A program made the translations under genes and the position numbers. The notes beneath the pieces are model-generated. The model was not told the DNA's origin. It searched no databases and saw only the letters and a list, made by a program, of their open reading frames with translations. Shown here piece by piece: positions 16,840 through 26,200 of a stretch of 64,000 nt of DNA. Positions within the stretch are counted from its first letter, which is position 1; each line of letters opens with the position of its first letter. This DNA comes from Clostridia bacterium (lineage in GTDB: Bacteria > Bacillota > Clostridia > Christensenellales > Aristaeellaceae), in the NCBI GenBank assembly GCA_900769075.1, contig CAAGFE010000003.1:1-64000 (forward strand). Reading direction: 5' to 3'.

Positions 16840-17793
16840 TTACCAGATGCCGTAGTCGTTCACCTTGGTGGAAACAAAGTTCGTCAGCAGCACCAATCCA
16901 AGGGAAATCACGTTGAGGAACAGGGACACAGCGGTGGATTCCGAGTAACGCATGTTTTTCAGGCCCAGCTCATAGGTGTACACACCCAGCACGTTGGCCA
17001 CCTCGTACATGGCGGCGTTGGACATGTTGTAGATCTGGTCGAAGTTATCCGCCAGGATGGAGCCTGCGCGCAGGATCAGCATGATGGTGACGGTGGGCAG
17101 GATGGAGGGCAGCGTGATGTACCACACGCGCTGGAAGCGGCTTGCGCCGTCGATCAGCGCGGCCTCGTACATTTCCTGATCCACGCCGGAGAGGGCTGCC
17201 AGGTACACGATGGAGCCCCAGCCAACGCCCTTCCAGGCGTTGGTGGCCACCAGCACCCAGCGGAACGTGCTCACTTCACCCATGAAGTAGTAGGGCTCGG
17301 CGCCGAAGAGGCGGAACAGGCCAGCCACGGGGCCGGTGGAGGGGGACAGCAGCTGGATGAACAGACCGGACAGGGTGATCCAGCTGACGAAGTGGGGCAG
17401 GTAGGAAATGGTCTGGAGCACCTTCTTGTAGCGCTCGTTGTGGATTTCATTCAGCAGCAGCGCCAGGATGATGGGCAGGGGGAAGCCGACGAGCAGGTTC
17501 ATCACGCCCAGGACCGCGGTGTTTTTGAACGCCGTCCAGAACACGGGCATGGAGAAAACCTTCTCAAACACATCGAAGCCGACCCAGGGGCTGCCCAGGA
17601 TGCCCTTGCGGAGCTTGAAATCCTTGAAGGCGATGGTGACGCCGTACATGGGGACGTACTTGAAGATGATCAGCACGACCACGCTGGGGATCAGCAGCAG
17701 CATCAGATAGCGATACTTCCAGTACTGTTTTGCCAGACGCTTCATGCGCTGGGCAAGCGTCGGCTTTTGCGTATTGGCGGGGATGGCAGTCAT
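16840..17793 (-). CDS. Sugar ABC transporter permease, LplB type
   Basis: 317 residues from the ATG at 17793 (MTAIPANTQKPTLAQRMK), chosen because AAAGGAGG lies just upstream; the frame continues to 17958 without a ribosome site. Six or so membrane spans starting at YRYLMLLLIPSVVVLIIFKY, then the family segment YVPMYGVTIAFKDFKLRKGI. The EAA-loop motif is YEAALIDGASRFQRVWYITL. First gene of the three-gene transport operon, behind a consensus promoter at 17905-17933. Confidence 0.92.
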   Translation of the reverse strand: MTAIPANTQKPTLAQRMKRLAKQYWKYRYLMLLLIPSVVVLIIFKYVPMYGVTIAFKDFKLRKGILGSPWVGFDVFEKVFSMPVFWTAFKNTAVLGVMNLLVGFPLPIILALLLNEIHNERYKKVLQTISYLPHFVSWITLSGLFIQLLSPSTGPVAGLFRLFGAEPYYFMGEVSTFRWVLVATNAWKGVGWGSIVYLAALSGVDQEMYEAALIDGASRFQRVWYITLPSILPTVTIMLILRAGSILADNFDQIYNMSNAAMYEVANVLGVYTYELGLKNMRYSESTAVSLFLNVISLGLVLLTNFVSTKVNDYGIW

Positions 17794-17904
17794 TGCAGGA
17801 GGCCTCCTTTTGCTGGGTCGTGGCTTAGCCGAACTGTAGAGTAAAATATAAAACATTGCAGAACGGCTGCGCATGTGGGGTATGTACGGCTTGTAACTAA
17901 GCAT

Positions 17905-17933
17905 AATATACCCTGCTTTTTTCTGTTTGTCAA
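17905..17933 (-). promoter_or_regulatory. Promoter of the sugar ABC transporter operon
   Basis: Minus-strand TTGACA (17928-17933), 17 nt, TATATT (17905-17910). The 5' leader to the lplB-type start is about 105 nt. The divergent region 17794-18237 also holds a GCTCC/GGAGC hairpin (about 18003-18022), two palindromes and the MFS promoter. Confidence 0.75.
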
Positions 17934-18122
17934 GGGGGAAAATGAGTAAATTGTTCAAAAGTTATCCTTTTTTGATTTTTCCTCTGCTCGGCAGCCTTTT
18001 TTGCTCCGGGCCTGTTTGGAGCGGGAGAAGTATCCATTTATAGGAATGTGGAGAAAAATGCAGAACTGAAAGAGGGCCTGTTGTGCAACTTGTTCACATA
18101 AATTGTGGAAAATTGAAGGGCT

Positions 18123-18183
18123 AAAACGTTTTTTCTGCTTTTCCCCTATTGACACGATGGGGCAGGAAATGATAATATTATCA
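18123..18183 (+). promoter_or_regulatory. Promoter and two palindromes upstream of the MFS gene
   Basis: TTGACA (18149-18154), 18 nt, TAATAT (18173-18178) forms the promoter. A perfect 14-bp palindrome, TGATAATATTATCA (18170-18183), overlaps the -10 box, and a 10-bp palindrome, AAAACGTTTT (18123-18132), with a central CG as in LacI-type operators, lies upstream of the -35 box. Operator function is inferred from symmetry and position. Confidence 0.55.
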
Positions 18184-18237
18184 AAAGTTACCCATTACTT
18201 GCCCGAAAGTGATGGCGCGCGAAGGAGATGGATTCCC

Positions 18238-19431
18238 ATGCATGAAAAGGAAAGGAAGGGCTTTCCTCCTTATCTGGCGTTCCTGCTGTTCAACGCTGTA
18301 TTCTTCATGATGGATACAACATTCAGCTATTTCCAGATTTATCTGAACGATATCGGGTTTACCAAAACGATGATCGGCACGATCACCGGCACGGCCAGCC
18401 TGGTGGCGCTGGTGTTCCAGCCGATCTTCGGCGCGCTGACCGACAGCGCGAAGTCCAAGACCCGCGTGCTCCAGGGCATGATCCTCATGAGCGCGCTGCT
18501 CTACCCGCTGGTGCTGCTGAACAAGAACTTCATCTATGTGCTGGTGATCTATACGGCGTATGCGATCTTCCGCAACATCCAGTCGCCGCTGAATACCACG
18601 CTGTCGGTGGAGTACTCCGAGCAAAGCGGCCGTCCCTACGGCCCCATCCGCATGATGGGCGCGGTCGGCTATGCGCTGATGATGTCCGTTGTGGGCGCGA
18701 TTTCCAGCCAGGAAAAGGGCGTGGAAAAAACCTTCATCTTATATTCCCTCATCTGCCTGGTCAACATCCTGCTGATCTTCCTGCTGCCGCCGATGAAGGG
18801 GCACAACCGCAAGAGCGAGGGGAAGAAGATTTCGCCGCTGGTGCTGCTCAAGTCCAAGCCCATCCTGATGCTGATTCTCTTCCAGATCCTCATCAATGTG
18901 AGCTCCGGACTGTGCCGGTCCTACTTCAGCATCTACTTCACGGATGACATGGGCGGCTCCAACCAGCTCTACGGCACCATGCTCTCCGTGGCGGCGGCCA
19001 TTGAGATTCCCTTCCTCTTCCTGTCGGACCGGTTCATCCGGTGGCTCGGCGCCAAGCGGATGCTCCTCGTCCTGGGCCTGATGACGGCCCTGCGCTGGTT
19101 CACCTGCTTCTTCGCCAATGGCACAGGCATGCTCTTTGCGGCGTACTGCGGCAATTTCATCTCCATCCTGGAAACGGTGACCTACGCCCTGCTGCTGAGC
19201 AAGATGGTTTCGCCCCAGCTCAAAACCTCGGTGCAGACCCTGTCCGCGACCATCCAGAATGTGGCCAGCATCCTGATCTCGTCCTATCTCGGCGGCTTCC
19301 TGGCGGATCTGATCGGCATCCGCCCGCTGTTCCTGGTTTCCGGCATCCTGGTTTCGCTGGTGACGGTGGTGTTCTGCGGCTTTGTGCTCAAGTTTGATGA
19401 GAACAAAACTGCCCTTGAGGCAGAACAATAA
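18238..19431 (+). CDS. MFS transporter, probably sugar or glycoside uptake
   Basis: 397 residues from the ATG at 18238 (MHEKERKGFPPYLAF), placed behind GAAGGAGATGGATTCCC. About 12 membrane spans; the first, YLAFLLFNAVFFMMDTTFSY, leads into IYLNDIGFTKTMIGTITG, the form seen in the LacY/nucleoside-symporter-like MFS_1_like branch. The cytoplasmic GALTDSAKSKTR loop between spans 2 and 3 is the usual MFS signature. It heads a cluster with an unrecognised enzyme-like protein (15 nt downstream) and a GH105 gene, suggesting import of a small glycoside that these proteins process. Confidence 0.85.
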   Translation: MHEKERKGFPPYLAFLLFNAVFFMMDTTFSYFQIYLNDIGFTKTMIGTITGTASLVALVFQPIFGALTDSAKSKTRVLQGMILMSALLYPLVLLNKNFIYVLVIYTAYAIFRNIQSPLNTTLSVEYSEQSGRPYGPIRMMGAVGYALMMSVVGAISSQEKGVEKTFILYSLICLVNILLIFLLPPMKGHNRKSEGKKISPLVLLKSKPILMLILFQILINVSSGLCRSYFSIYFTDDMGGSNQLYGTMLSVAAAIEIPFLFLSDRFIRWLGAKRMLLVLGLMTALRWFTCFFANGTGMLFAAYCGNFISILETVTYALLLSKMVSPQLKTSVQTLSATIQNVASILISSYLGGFLADLIGIRPLFLVSGILVSLVTVVFCGFVLKFDENKTALEAEQ

Positions 19432-19446
19432 GGGGGAGGATCCGAT

Positions 19447-21153
19447 ATGGCAAGCACCTACTATGAGTCTTTGAGCCGTGAAGGCAAGATCCTCGTCAAC
19501 GAGGCCATGGAGGTCATGCGGCCGCGCTATGACGAGAAGGTTCATCTGATGGGCTTCCGGATGAAGGGCAAGGCGCATTACCATGCCCGCGGCACGATGT
19601 ACTACGCCCTGGGCCTGATGCTGCTGGACGAGCCGGGCTGCGCGCAGGAGGTGGAAGCCATCTGCGAGGCGGTCGCCGCAACCCAGTATGATACGCCCGG
19701 CGAGATCTTCCATGGCAGCTTTGACAAGCAGAGCCGTCCCCCCTGCCCCGAGGGCGTGCTGGACTACCAGCGCCTGGGCCTGTACGGGCGCTACTACATG
19801 GATGTGTTCTACGAGCGGATGGTGGACGCTTTCCGCCTGCGCCTGGCGGATGACCCGGCCCTGGCGGCCCATGCCGCCGCCATCGAAAGGCACCTGAACC
19901 TCTCCGTGGTGGAAACCCAGCCCCTGGTGTGGACCAATTACGAACCGAACAGCCGCGAGTTTGTCCTGATGTGCTATGCCATGCTGCTGGAGCATTTCTC
20001 GGACAAGCTGAGCGAAAAGTGCATCCGCACCATCGAGCGTTCCAGCCGGATCGGCATGGAGGGCGCGATTGTCCGCAGCAAGACCAACTTCTCCCCGCTG
20101 AACACCAACATCCAGTGCATGCATGTGTTCCTGCTGGATTACTTCGGCGTGCGCTTCGGGATGCCGGAATACTGTGCCTACGCCCTGGAATACGCCGAGC
20201 GGATGACGGCGAAGTATCTGGAATACCACGGCGCGGCGGAGTACAATTCCCCGACCTACTGCGGCGTGGACCTGGCGACCCTCGGCTTCTGGAGCCGCTA
20301 TGGCTCCAACGAGCGCCTGCGGGAGCTGGGCTTAACCCTGGAAATCGGCATCTGGGAGGACATGCTGACCTTCTACAACCCCGCGATGATGAACTTCTGC
20401 GGCCCCTATTCCCGCGCGTATGAATTGGAAATGGGCCTGCACACCAACTACCACGCGATGCTCTACTGGGCGCTGGGCTCGGTGAAGTTCCCCCTCCATC
20501 CCGTGACGAGCGAATCGACCAACAATCCGCTGATGGTGTTCGGTGCCATTCACCTGCCGGAGAACGTGGAGGAAGCCCTCCACGCGCCCAAGGAGGACGT
20601 GGTGATCCGCCGCCAGTTCCGCGAGCTGTCCGAGCGCGGCGACCCCGATAGCAATGACGCGCTGTGCACCGCGACCGCCTGGATCACCCCCAGGCTGATG
20701 GCAGGCGCGCTGGCGGGCAGCGAGAATCCCAGCTATCAGCTCCACCCGCTGGTGGTGTTCTGGCAGGGCGAGAAGGGCCTGGGCACCATCAAGGTGCTGC
20801 GCTCCACCCCCGACGGCGACATGCAGCACATGCATACCGTTCTCTTCAACGGCGTGTGCGATCGGGAGCATCTGACCCTGGATGTGGACTTCCGCGTCAA
20901 CCGCGATGTGAAGCTGTACTTCGAGATCGAGTACCCCGGCGTGTGCGGGGAGGCGGAAATCACGGCGGATTGCTGGAGGCTCCCGGGCCTGAGCATCGCC
21001 ATGAAGAATCAGGCGCCGGACTTCTTCCTGGAAGAGAAGAAGGAGGGCAACATCCTCAAGGTCTGCTTCATGTCCCGTGCCCGCGTGCCGGAAACCAAGC
21101 AGATGCACTTCGACCTTCATCTGGCATTGGCGAAAGAGGCATGCCGGTCGTGA
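19447..21153 (+). CDS. Unrecognised 568-residue cytoplasmic protein, candidate alpha-barrel carbohydrate enzyme
   Basis: I do not recognise the family. It starts behind AAGGGGGAGGATCCGAT, 15 nt after the MFS gene. No signal peptide. Residues 1 to about 370 are rich in helices with aromatic/acidic clusters such as KAHYHARGTMYYALGLMLLD, TNYEPNSREFVLMCYAML and EYNSPTYCGVDLATLGFWSR, as in (alpha/alpha)6-toroid glycosidases and lyases; residues from about 375 to 568 look beta-rich, ending in an all-beta tail. Helical toroid plus beta-sandwich is the architecture of several polysaccharide lyases and GH families. With an MFS importer before it and a GH105 after it, action on an imported uronic-acid glycoside is a reasonable inference. 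Confidence 0.8.
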   Translation: MASTYYESLSREGKILVNEAMEVMRPRYDEKVHLMGFRMKGKAHYHARGTMYYALGLMLLDEPGCAQEVEAICEAVAATQYDTPGEIFHGSFDKQSRPPCPEGVLDYQRLGLYGRYYMDVFYERMVDAFRLRLADDPALAAHAAAIERHLNLSVVETQPLVWTNYEPNSREFVLMCYAMLLEHFSDKLSEKCIRTIERSSRIGMEGAIVRSKTNFSPLNTNIQCMHVFLLDYFGVRFGMPEYCAYALEYAERMTAKYLEYHGAAEYNSPTYCGVDLATLGFWSRYGSNERLRELGLTLEIGIWEDMLTFYNPAMMNFCGPYSRAYELEMGLHTNYHAMLYWALGSVKFPLHPVTSESTNNPLMVFGAIHLPENVEEALHAPKEDVVIRRQFRELSERGDPDSNDALCTATAWITPRLMAGALAGSENPSYQLHPLVVFWQGEKGLGTIKVLRSTPDGDMQHMHTVLFNGVCDREHLTLDVDFRVNRDVKLYFEIEYPGVCGEAEITADCWRLPGLSIAMKNQAPDFFLEEKKEGNILKVCFMSRARVPETKQMHFDLHLALAKEACRS

Positions 21154-21169
21154 AAGTCCCGCCCGTGAC

Positions 21170-21198
21170 TTGTTTTTCCGCAGGAAACCTGCTATACT
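21170..21198 (+). promoter_or_regulatory. Internal promoter for the second GH105 gene
   Basis: TTGTTT (21170-21175), 17 nt, TATACT (21193-21198) lies in the 80-nt gap before the GH105 start, so this gene may be expressed apart from the MFS transcript. Confidence 0.5.
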
Positions 21199-21233
21199 GA
21201 CGGCATTCACCAAATCGGACGGAGGAGAACAGG

Positions 21234-22286
21234 ATGAATTACAACGAGATCGCCCAGCGGGTCATGAGCCGCCTGGTCGCCACCCGGGACGGAGGCGCGG
21301 GAAATCCCGAGGATCACATGAACCTCTCCACCTGGGAGTGGCCCCAGGGCGTGGCCATGTACGCCATGATGAAGGTCTACCAGTCCACCCGGAACGAAAG
21401 CGATTTGCAGGACATCAAGGCCTGGTACGCGGCCCACATCCGGCGCGGCCTGCCTGTGCGCAACATCAACACCACCGCGCCCATGCTGGCCATGACCATG
21501 CTCTATGAGGAAACGAAGGACGAAACCTACCGTCCCCTCATCGAGGACTGGGCCAACTGGGTCATGACCGGCTTGCCCCGCACGGAGGAGGGCGGCTTCC
21601 AGCACATCACCACCCATGACGTGAACGAGGAGCAGATCTGGGACGATACCCTGTTCATGACCGTGCTCTTCCTGTACCGGGCCGGCGTGGCGCTCTCCCG
21701 CAGGGATTGGCGCGAGGAAGCCAAGTACCAGTTCCTGCTGCACATCAAGTACCTCCATTCCCAGAAAACCGGGCTGTGGTACCACGGCTTCTGCTTCATC
21801 GGGCGCCACCACTTTGGCGAGGCCTACTGGGCCCGCGGCAACAGCTGGTTCACCTGCGGCGCGGTGGACTTTGTGGAGTGGCTGATCCAGGCCGGTGAGG
21901 CGGAGGACTGCACCACCCGCTTCATCCTCACCGCCTGGAAGGAGCAGTGCCTGAAGCTGGTGGAGCTCCAGGACAAGGAAACCGGCCTGTGGCACACGCT
22001 GCTGGACGCGGAGGACAGCTATGTGGAAACCTCCGCCAGCGCGGCGATTGCCTACGGCCTGCTCAAGGGCGTTCGCCTGGGATTGCTGGACGGCGCATGC
22101 AAGGAAGCGGCGGAGCGCGCGCTCCAGGGCGTAATCGCCCAGGTGGGCGAGGACGGCATCGTCGGCGGCGTGTCCTACGGAACGCCCATGGGCCATACCA
22201 AGGATTTCTACCGCACCATCCCCATCGAGGCCACCGCCTATGGGCAGGGCTTGACCTTCCTGATGCTCACCGAGGTTATGGAATAA
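21234..22286 (+). CDS. GH105-family unsaturated glucuronyl/galacturonyl hydrolase, second copy
   Basis: 350 residues starting behind GGACGGAGGAGAACAGG. Same family as the 2521-3570 gene but clearly diverged: STWEWPQGVAMYAMM near residue 33, catalytic motif WDDTLFM at 136-142, SQKTGLWYHGF and AYWARGNSW. No signal peptide, so cytoplasmic. Different residues around the active-site segment FIGRHHFGEAYW against NITKDHMSGFYW suggest a different sugar at the +1 site. It ends the MFS cluster and is followed by a terminator. Confidence 0.87.
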   Translation: MNYNEIAQRVMSRLVATRDGGAGNPEDHMNLSTWEWPQGVAMYAMMKVYQSTRNESDLQDIKAWYAAHIRRGLPVRNINTTAPMLAMTMLYEETKDETYRPLIEDWANWVMTGLPRTEEGGFQHITTHDVNEEQIWDDTLFMTVLFLYRAGVALSRRDWREEAKYQFLLHIKYLHSQKTGLWYHGFCFIGRHHFGEAYWARGNSWFTCGAVDFVEWLIQAGEAEDCTTRFILTAWKEQCLKLVELQDKETGLWHTLLDAEDSYVETSASAAIAYGLLKGVRLGLLDGACKEAAERALQGVIAQVGEDGIVGGVSYGTPMGHTKDFYRTIPIEATAYGQGLTFLMLTEVME

Positions 22287-22296
22287 TCGGTATACG

Positions 22297-22331
22297 AAAA
22301 GAGCTGCATCCCGCGATGGGGTGCAGCTTTT
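22297..22331. terminator. Bidirectional terminator
   Basis: The inverted repeat AAAAGAGCTGCATCCC/GGGGTGCAGCTTTT lies between the convergent GH105 gene (+) and small hypothetical gene (-) and has a T run on either strand. Confidence 0.75.
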
Positions 22332-22337
22332 GTGTAC

Positions 22338-22766
22338 TTATTGCGGCTGAACAGAGGCGAAGGCCCACCAGCCATCTTCAAGGGCCACGAGGATGATTGA
22401 AGGGTTCTTTTCAGCTAGTCGGTTGACATCGGTCGCCCACACCAGCCCGAAGTCATAGGTGAATCGGTAGAAGTCACCGACGCTCTTGGTGGGAACGATG
22501 ATGACGCAGTCCTCGGGTGAATCACCCTGCACATAGGCATGAAGGCTGTTGTCAATGGCTTGTGGCTTGTCGTTCGTACCGGCGCGTGCGATCAGCGCAG
22601 GCAGCGCTTCGTTCAGTGCCGTCTGGTTGGGAACGAAAACCTTCTGACAGCTGGAAAGACCACGGACAATGATCTGTTTTTTGCTGAATGACTGGATGAT
22701 TTCCCACCCTGCGATGGATACTGCGACGATCAAGGAGAAAAGCAGCAGGTTCTTCATTCTGTTCAT
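22338..22766 (-). CDS. Small exported or membrane-anchored protein of unknown function
   Basis: 142 residues, unrecognised. An N-terminal hydrophobic stretch (KNLLLFSLIVAVSIAGW, about 5-21) may be an uncleaved signal anchor, since no A-x-A site follows. The rest is soluble and mixed alpha/beta, ending GWWAFASVQPQ. It is 7 nt after the GH51 gene and last in the DeoR-headed operon, but its base composition looks less GC-rich than its neighbours, so it may have been added later. Nothing links it to sugar metabolism except position. Confidence 0.65.
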   Translation of the reverse strand: MNRMKNLLLFSLIVAVSIAGWEIIQSFSKKQIIVRGLSSCQKVFVPNQTALNEALPALIARAGTNDKPQAIDNSLHAYVQGDSPEDCVIIVPTKSVGDFYRFTYDFGLVWATDVNRLAEKNPSIILVALEDGWWAFASVQPQ

Positions 22767-22773
22767 AGCACTC

Positions 22774-24660
22774 TTATTTCGATTGGGACTGCAATTGCAG
22801 CACTGTCACGCTCCACGGCGCAAAAACCCACGAAAGCAGTCCGTTCTCTGCCTGACAGGCGTAGGTCACAGGTGAAACCTTCTCCGGCTCAGCCAGGCTG
22901 TTCACGTCCTCCGGCTGGCCGGAAAGCACGGTGGCCTGCACGGCGGCGGTGATGGCATCAGGCAGCGCGATGTCCGCCGGAATGGCTGCGTCGGTGGGGT
23001 TGACCGCCTTGAGGATGAGTTCGCCGTCCTCCGTGAAGGAAACGGTGGTGTACAATTCGCCCTCGCCTTCCCGGACGACCTCGCCCAGCCAGTCGCCGCG
23101 GTTGGTGCTGAACATGCGCTGGACGTGGTAATTCGGGGTCAGGAAGAGGCCCTTTTCGTCAAACCAGATCATGTCCGGCAGCCACTGGTTCGCGCCGATG
23201 CGGCCCAAAAGGGGTGCGTAGCAGGTCATGGCAACGTTGTTCGCGGCCTTTTCCACCCCGGTGAGGAAGGCGGCTTCGGCCAGGGCGGTGCGCAGGCTGT
23301 TCTGCACCTCGCCCTTTTTCTGTTCCGCATGGGCGGCATATTCGCCCACAAACACCTTGGGCAGCGCCGGGTCATAGTTGGCGTAGCGGTCGATGTTCTC
23401 GTAGAACCAGCCGGTGCGCTTGTAGAAATGTTCGTCGGAATAATCCGGCTTGGCGGCGGTTTGGCGCATCCAGGCATGGGCCGCGTCGATCTCCGCGCCG
23501 GCGGAAGTCCAGCCCGCGCAGCCGACCAGCTTGATCTGGGGATACTTCGCCTTCACCGCCTGATGGATGACCTCGTAGCGCTCAAAGTAGACCTCGTTCC
23601 ACTGCTCGTTGCCCACGCCGATCATGGTCAGCGGGAAAGCCGCGGGATGGCCCATCTCCGCGCGGATGCGGCCCATGGGGGTATCCGCCGCGCCGGTGGC
23701 GAACTCGATCAGGTCGAGATAGTCCTGAATGATGGGGCCCATCTCTTCCAGGGGGATGGTCAGCGCCTCATGCCACTGGCAGGTGAGGCCGCAGTTGAGG
23801 ATGGGCAGGGGCTGGGCGCCGATGTCCTCGCAGTACTGGAAGTACTCATAGAAGCCCAGACCGTAGGTCTGGAAATAGTCCGCGCTGGAACGGCCTTCCT
23901 TCTGGTATTCGTCCATCTGCCAGCGGTTCCAGTTGGTGCGGCGGTCCTCCACCGGGCCGAGAGTTTCGCGGAAGCGGTACATGTTCTCGTAGCTGCGGCC
24001 CTCGACGATGCATCCGCCGGGGAAGCGCAGGAAGGCGGGCTTCAAATCGGCGATGGCCTGGGCGATGTCGGCACGCAGACCGTTTTCGTGCCCCCTGAAG
24101 GTGTTCACGGGCATCAGGGATACGAAGTCGTAGTCAGCCTGGGTGCAGTCGGCGGTCAGGGTGAGCCACACGCGCTGGCTCTTGTCCGCCATGGGGATGA
24201 CGAGGGTATGCTTTTCCCAGCCGCCGCCCGCGGTGACGAGGCTGCCCTCCGCCAGGCGCTGGCCGTCCGCGCCGACGAAGGCTGCGGTCACGGCTGCGGG
24301 GTGTTCCGTGCGGAGGATCACCGTCAGGCGGTAGCTCTCGCCCGCTTTGGCGAAGAAGCCCTGGCCCAGATAGCCCTCGCTGCGCAGCAGGCAGGGGGAA
24401 CCCGTGACGCGCAGATAGTGGGGATTGTGGGCGCCGCGGGGCTGATCGGTGCGGATGGACATGCCCGCGCCTGCCGGGACGGACCAGCGCATTGTGCGGC
24501 AGTCCTCACCTTTGTGGTTGACGTTCTCAAAGGCGCGGTTTGCGACCAGCTCGGCATACAGTCCGCCGTCGCCGCCGTAATTGATGTCCTCGAAGAAAAC
24601 GCCGTAGAGCAGGGGCGAAATGGGCTGGCGCTTTTCCAGGGGGAGGATGGTCAGCTTCAT
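22774..24660 (-). CDS. GH51 alpha-L-arabinofuranosidase
   Basis: 628 residues. The start ISPLLYGVFFEDINYGGDGGLYAELV-type sequence and an internal carbohydrate-binding-like beta-sandwich (about 80-185) before the barrel match the longer GH51 branch shared with eukaryotic enzymes. Acid/base E352 is in GVGNEQW; nucleophile E440 is in VFVGEYAAH. It removes alpha-L-arabinofuranosyl side groups from arabinoxylan, arabinan or glycoprotein oligosaccharides. No signal peptide, so cytoplasmic. Fifth gene in the operon, 15 nt after the first GH29 gene. Confidence 0.9.
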   Translation of the reverse strand: MKLTILPLEKRQPISPLLYGVFFEDINYGGDGGLYAELVANRAFENVNHKGEDCRTMRWSVPAGAGMSIRTDQPRGAHNPHYLRVTGSPCLLRSEGYLGQGFFAKAGESYRLTVILRTEHPAAVTAAFVGADGQRLAEGSLVTAGGGWEKHTLVIPMADKSQRVWLTLTADCTQADYDFVSLMPVNTFRGHENGLRADIAQAIADLKPAFLRFPGGCIVEGRSYENMYRFRETLGPVEDRRTNWNRWQMDEYQKEGRSSADYFQTYGLGFYEYFQYCEDIGAQPLPILNCGLTCQWHEALTIPLEEMGPIIQDYLDLIEFATGAADTPMGRIRAEMGHPAAFPLTMIGVGNEQWNEVYFERYEVIHQAVKAKYPQIKLVGCAGWTSAGAEIDAAHAWMRQTAAKPDYSDEHFYKRTGWFYENIDRYANYDPALPKVFVGEYAAHAEQKKGEVQNSLRTALAEAAFLTGVEKAANNVAMTCYAPLLGRIGANQWLPDMIWFDEKGLFLTPNYHVQRMFSTNRGDWLGEVVREGEGELYTTVSFTEDGELILKAVNPTDAAIPADIALPDAITAAVQATVLSGQPEDVNSLAEPEKVSPVTYACQAENGLLSWVFAPWSVTVLQLQSQSK

Positions 24661-24675
24661 GGGGGAAGCCTCCTC

Positions 24676-26157
24676 TCAGTCGATGGTGACGCGGATGACC
24701 ACGGGCTTATCCGTGCGGATGCCGGGGGCGGACACATGCAGCCCGCCCTTCTCGCGGCTCCAGATGGGCTTTTCGGCGCAGCCCAGCACGTCCACATCCC
24801 GGATGATGCCGTGGAATTCCGGCAGGTTGGCGTTCTCCGAATGGCCCAGGGCCTTGATGATGACCTTCCCGTCCTCCGGCCAGGACAGCACGGTGCAGTA
24901 CAGATGCTCGCCCTTGACGGTGAAACGGATGTCCTCGGGGGTGAACACCTTCTCCTTGGCGTCGGTGAACTGGCCCTCCTGGATCTTCGTGGGGCCCTCG
25001 CCGCACTTGCGCCAGACCTTGGTGCCGTAGATGGCCTCGCCGTTGACGGCCATCCACTCGCCGATTTCGGTCAGCACCTTGGTGTCCTCCTCCGAGATCG
25101 TGCCGTCCGCCTTGGGGCCGACGTTCAGCAGCAGCGTGCCGTTCTTGGACACGATGTCCACCAGGTCACAGATCAGGCTGCGGGCGGACTTGAAGTCGTT
25201 CCCCTCGGTGTAGCACCAGCTGTTGCGGGCGATGGCGGTGTCGGTCTGCCAGAAGAAGGGCTTGATCTCCGCAAACTGGCCGCGCTCCACATCCGGCACG
25301 GCGCAGCCGAACATGAACGCCTCGTGCTTGTAGTCGATGGCCACATCGACGCCCCATTCCGCCGCGCGGTTGTAGTAGTAGGCGGCGAACTTCTTCAGAT
25401 AGGGCTTGACGCTGTGGTGCTGAATCCACCAGTCGAAGTACACCAGCTTGGGGCGGTACTTGTCCACCAGCTCGCAGCAGCGCACCAGCCAGTCCTCCAG
25501 GTATTCCTGGGTGGGCGCAGGCTCGGAGTACAGGTCGTGATGATTGGCGGGCTCGGGCATGGCGGGCCAGTAGAAATCGCCGCGCTGCATGGGCTCCCGG
25601 ATGTCGGAGTCGAACTCCTTGCCGTGGCCCATGAAGAACCAGTGCTCCACCCGGTGGGTGGACGCGCCCAGAGTCATGCCGCGCTCTTCGACGGCGGCCT
25701 TCAGTTCGCCCAGGACGTTCCGGCAGGGGCCCATTTCCGCGGCGTTCCAGTGGGAGATGTCGCTCTGGTACATCTGGAAGCCGTCGTGATGCTCCGCCAC
25801 CGGCACCACATACTTTGCCCCGGCTTTTTTGAACAGGTCGGCCCAGGCGTCCGCGGAGAACTTCTCCGCCTTGAACAGGGGGATGAAATCCTTGTAGCCG
25901 AACGCCTTGTGGGGGCCGTAGGTCTTGACGTGATGCTCAAACTCCCGGCTGCCCTGAATGTACATGTTGCGGGAATACCATTCGCTCCCGAAGGCGGGTA
26001 CGGAGTAAATGCCCCAGTGGATGAAGATGCCGAACTTGGCGTCCCGGTACCACTGCGGGGGCTGGAAGGCGCCCAGGGATTCCCAGTTGTCCTGGTAGGG
26101 GCCCTGCGCGATCACGCGGTCAATTTCAGCCAGATAAGGCTTCAGGTCGTACATCAT
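24676..26157 (-). CDS. GH29 alpha-L-fucosidase
   Basis: 493 residues. GH29 hallmarks: FGIFIHWGIYSVPAFGSEWY, KAGAKYVVPVAEHHDGF, and the nucleophile Asp at about 242 in LVYFDWW; NVGPKADG follows. The long N-terminal barrel plus a short C-terminal beta-sandwich is normal. The family releases alpha-linked L-fucose; the two GH29 subfamilies differ in linkage preference, which I cannot assign. No signal peptide. It is preceded by a second, quite different GH29 43 nt upstream, suggesting the pair splits two linkages. Confidence 0.9.
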   Translation of the reverse strand: MMYDLKPYLAEIDRVIAQGPYQDNWESLGAFQPPQWYRDAKFGIFIHWGIYSVPAFGSEWYSRNMYIQGSREFEHHVKTYGPHKAFGYKDFIPLFKAEKFSADAWADLFKKAGAKYVVPVAEHHDGFQMYQSDISHWNAAEMGPCRNVLGELKAAVEERGMTLGASTHRVEHWFFMGHGKEFDSDIREPMQRGDFYWPAMPEPANHHDLYSEPAPTQEYLEDWLVRCCELVDKYRPKLVYFDWWIQHHSVKPYLKKFAAYYYNRAAEWGVDVAIDYKHEAFMFGCAVPDVERGQFAEIKPFFWQTDTAIARNSWCYTEGNDFKSARSLICDLVDIVSKNGTLLLNVGPKADGTISEEDTKVLTEIGEWMAVNGEAIYGTKVWRKCGEGPTKIQEGQFTDAKEKVFTPEDIRFTVKGEHLYCTVLSWPEDGKVIIKALGHSENANLPEFHGIIRDVDVLGCAEKPIWSREKGGLHVSAPGIRTDKPVVIRVTID

Positions 26158-26200
26158 AAACCTCCATATTCACGGCCCGTGGGTCGTGTTGATGACTTTG

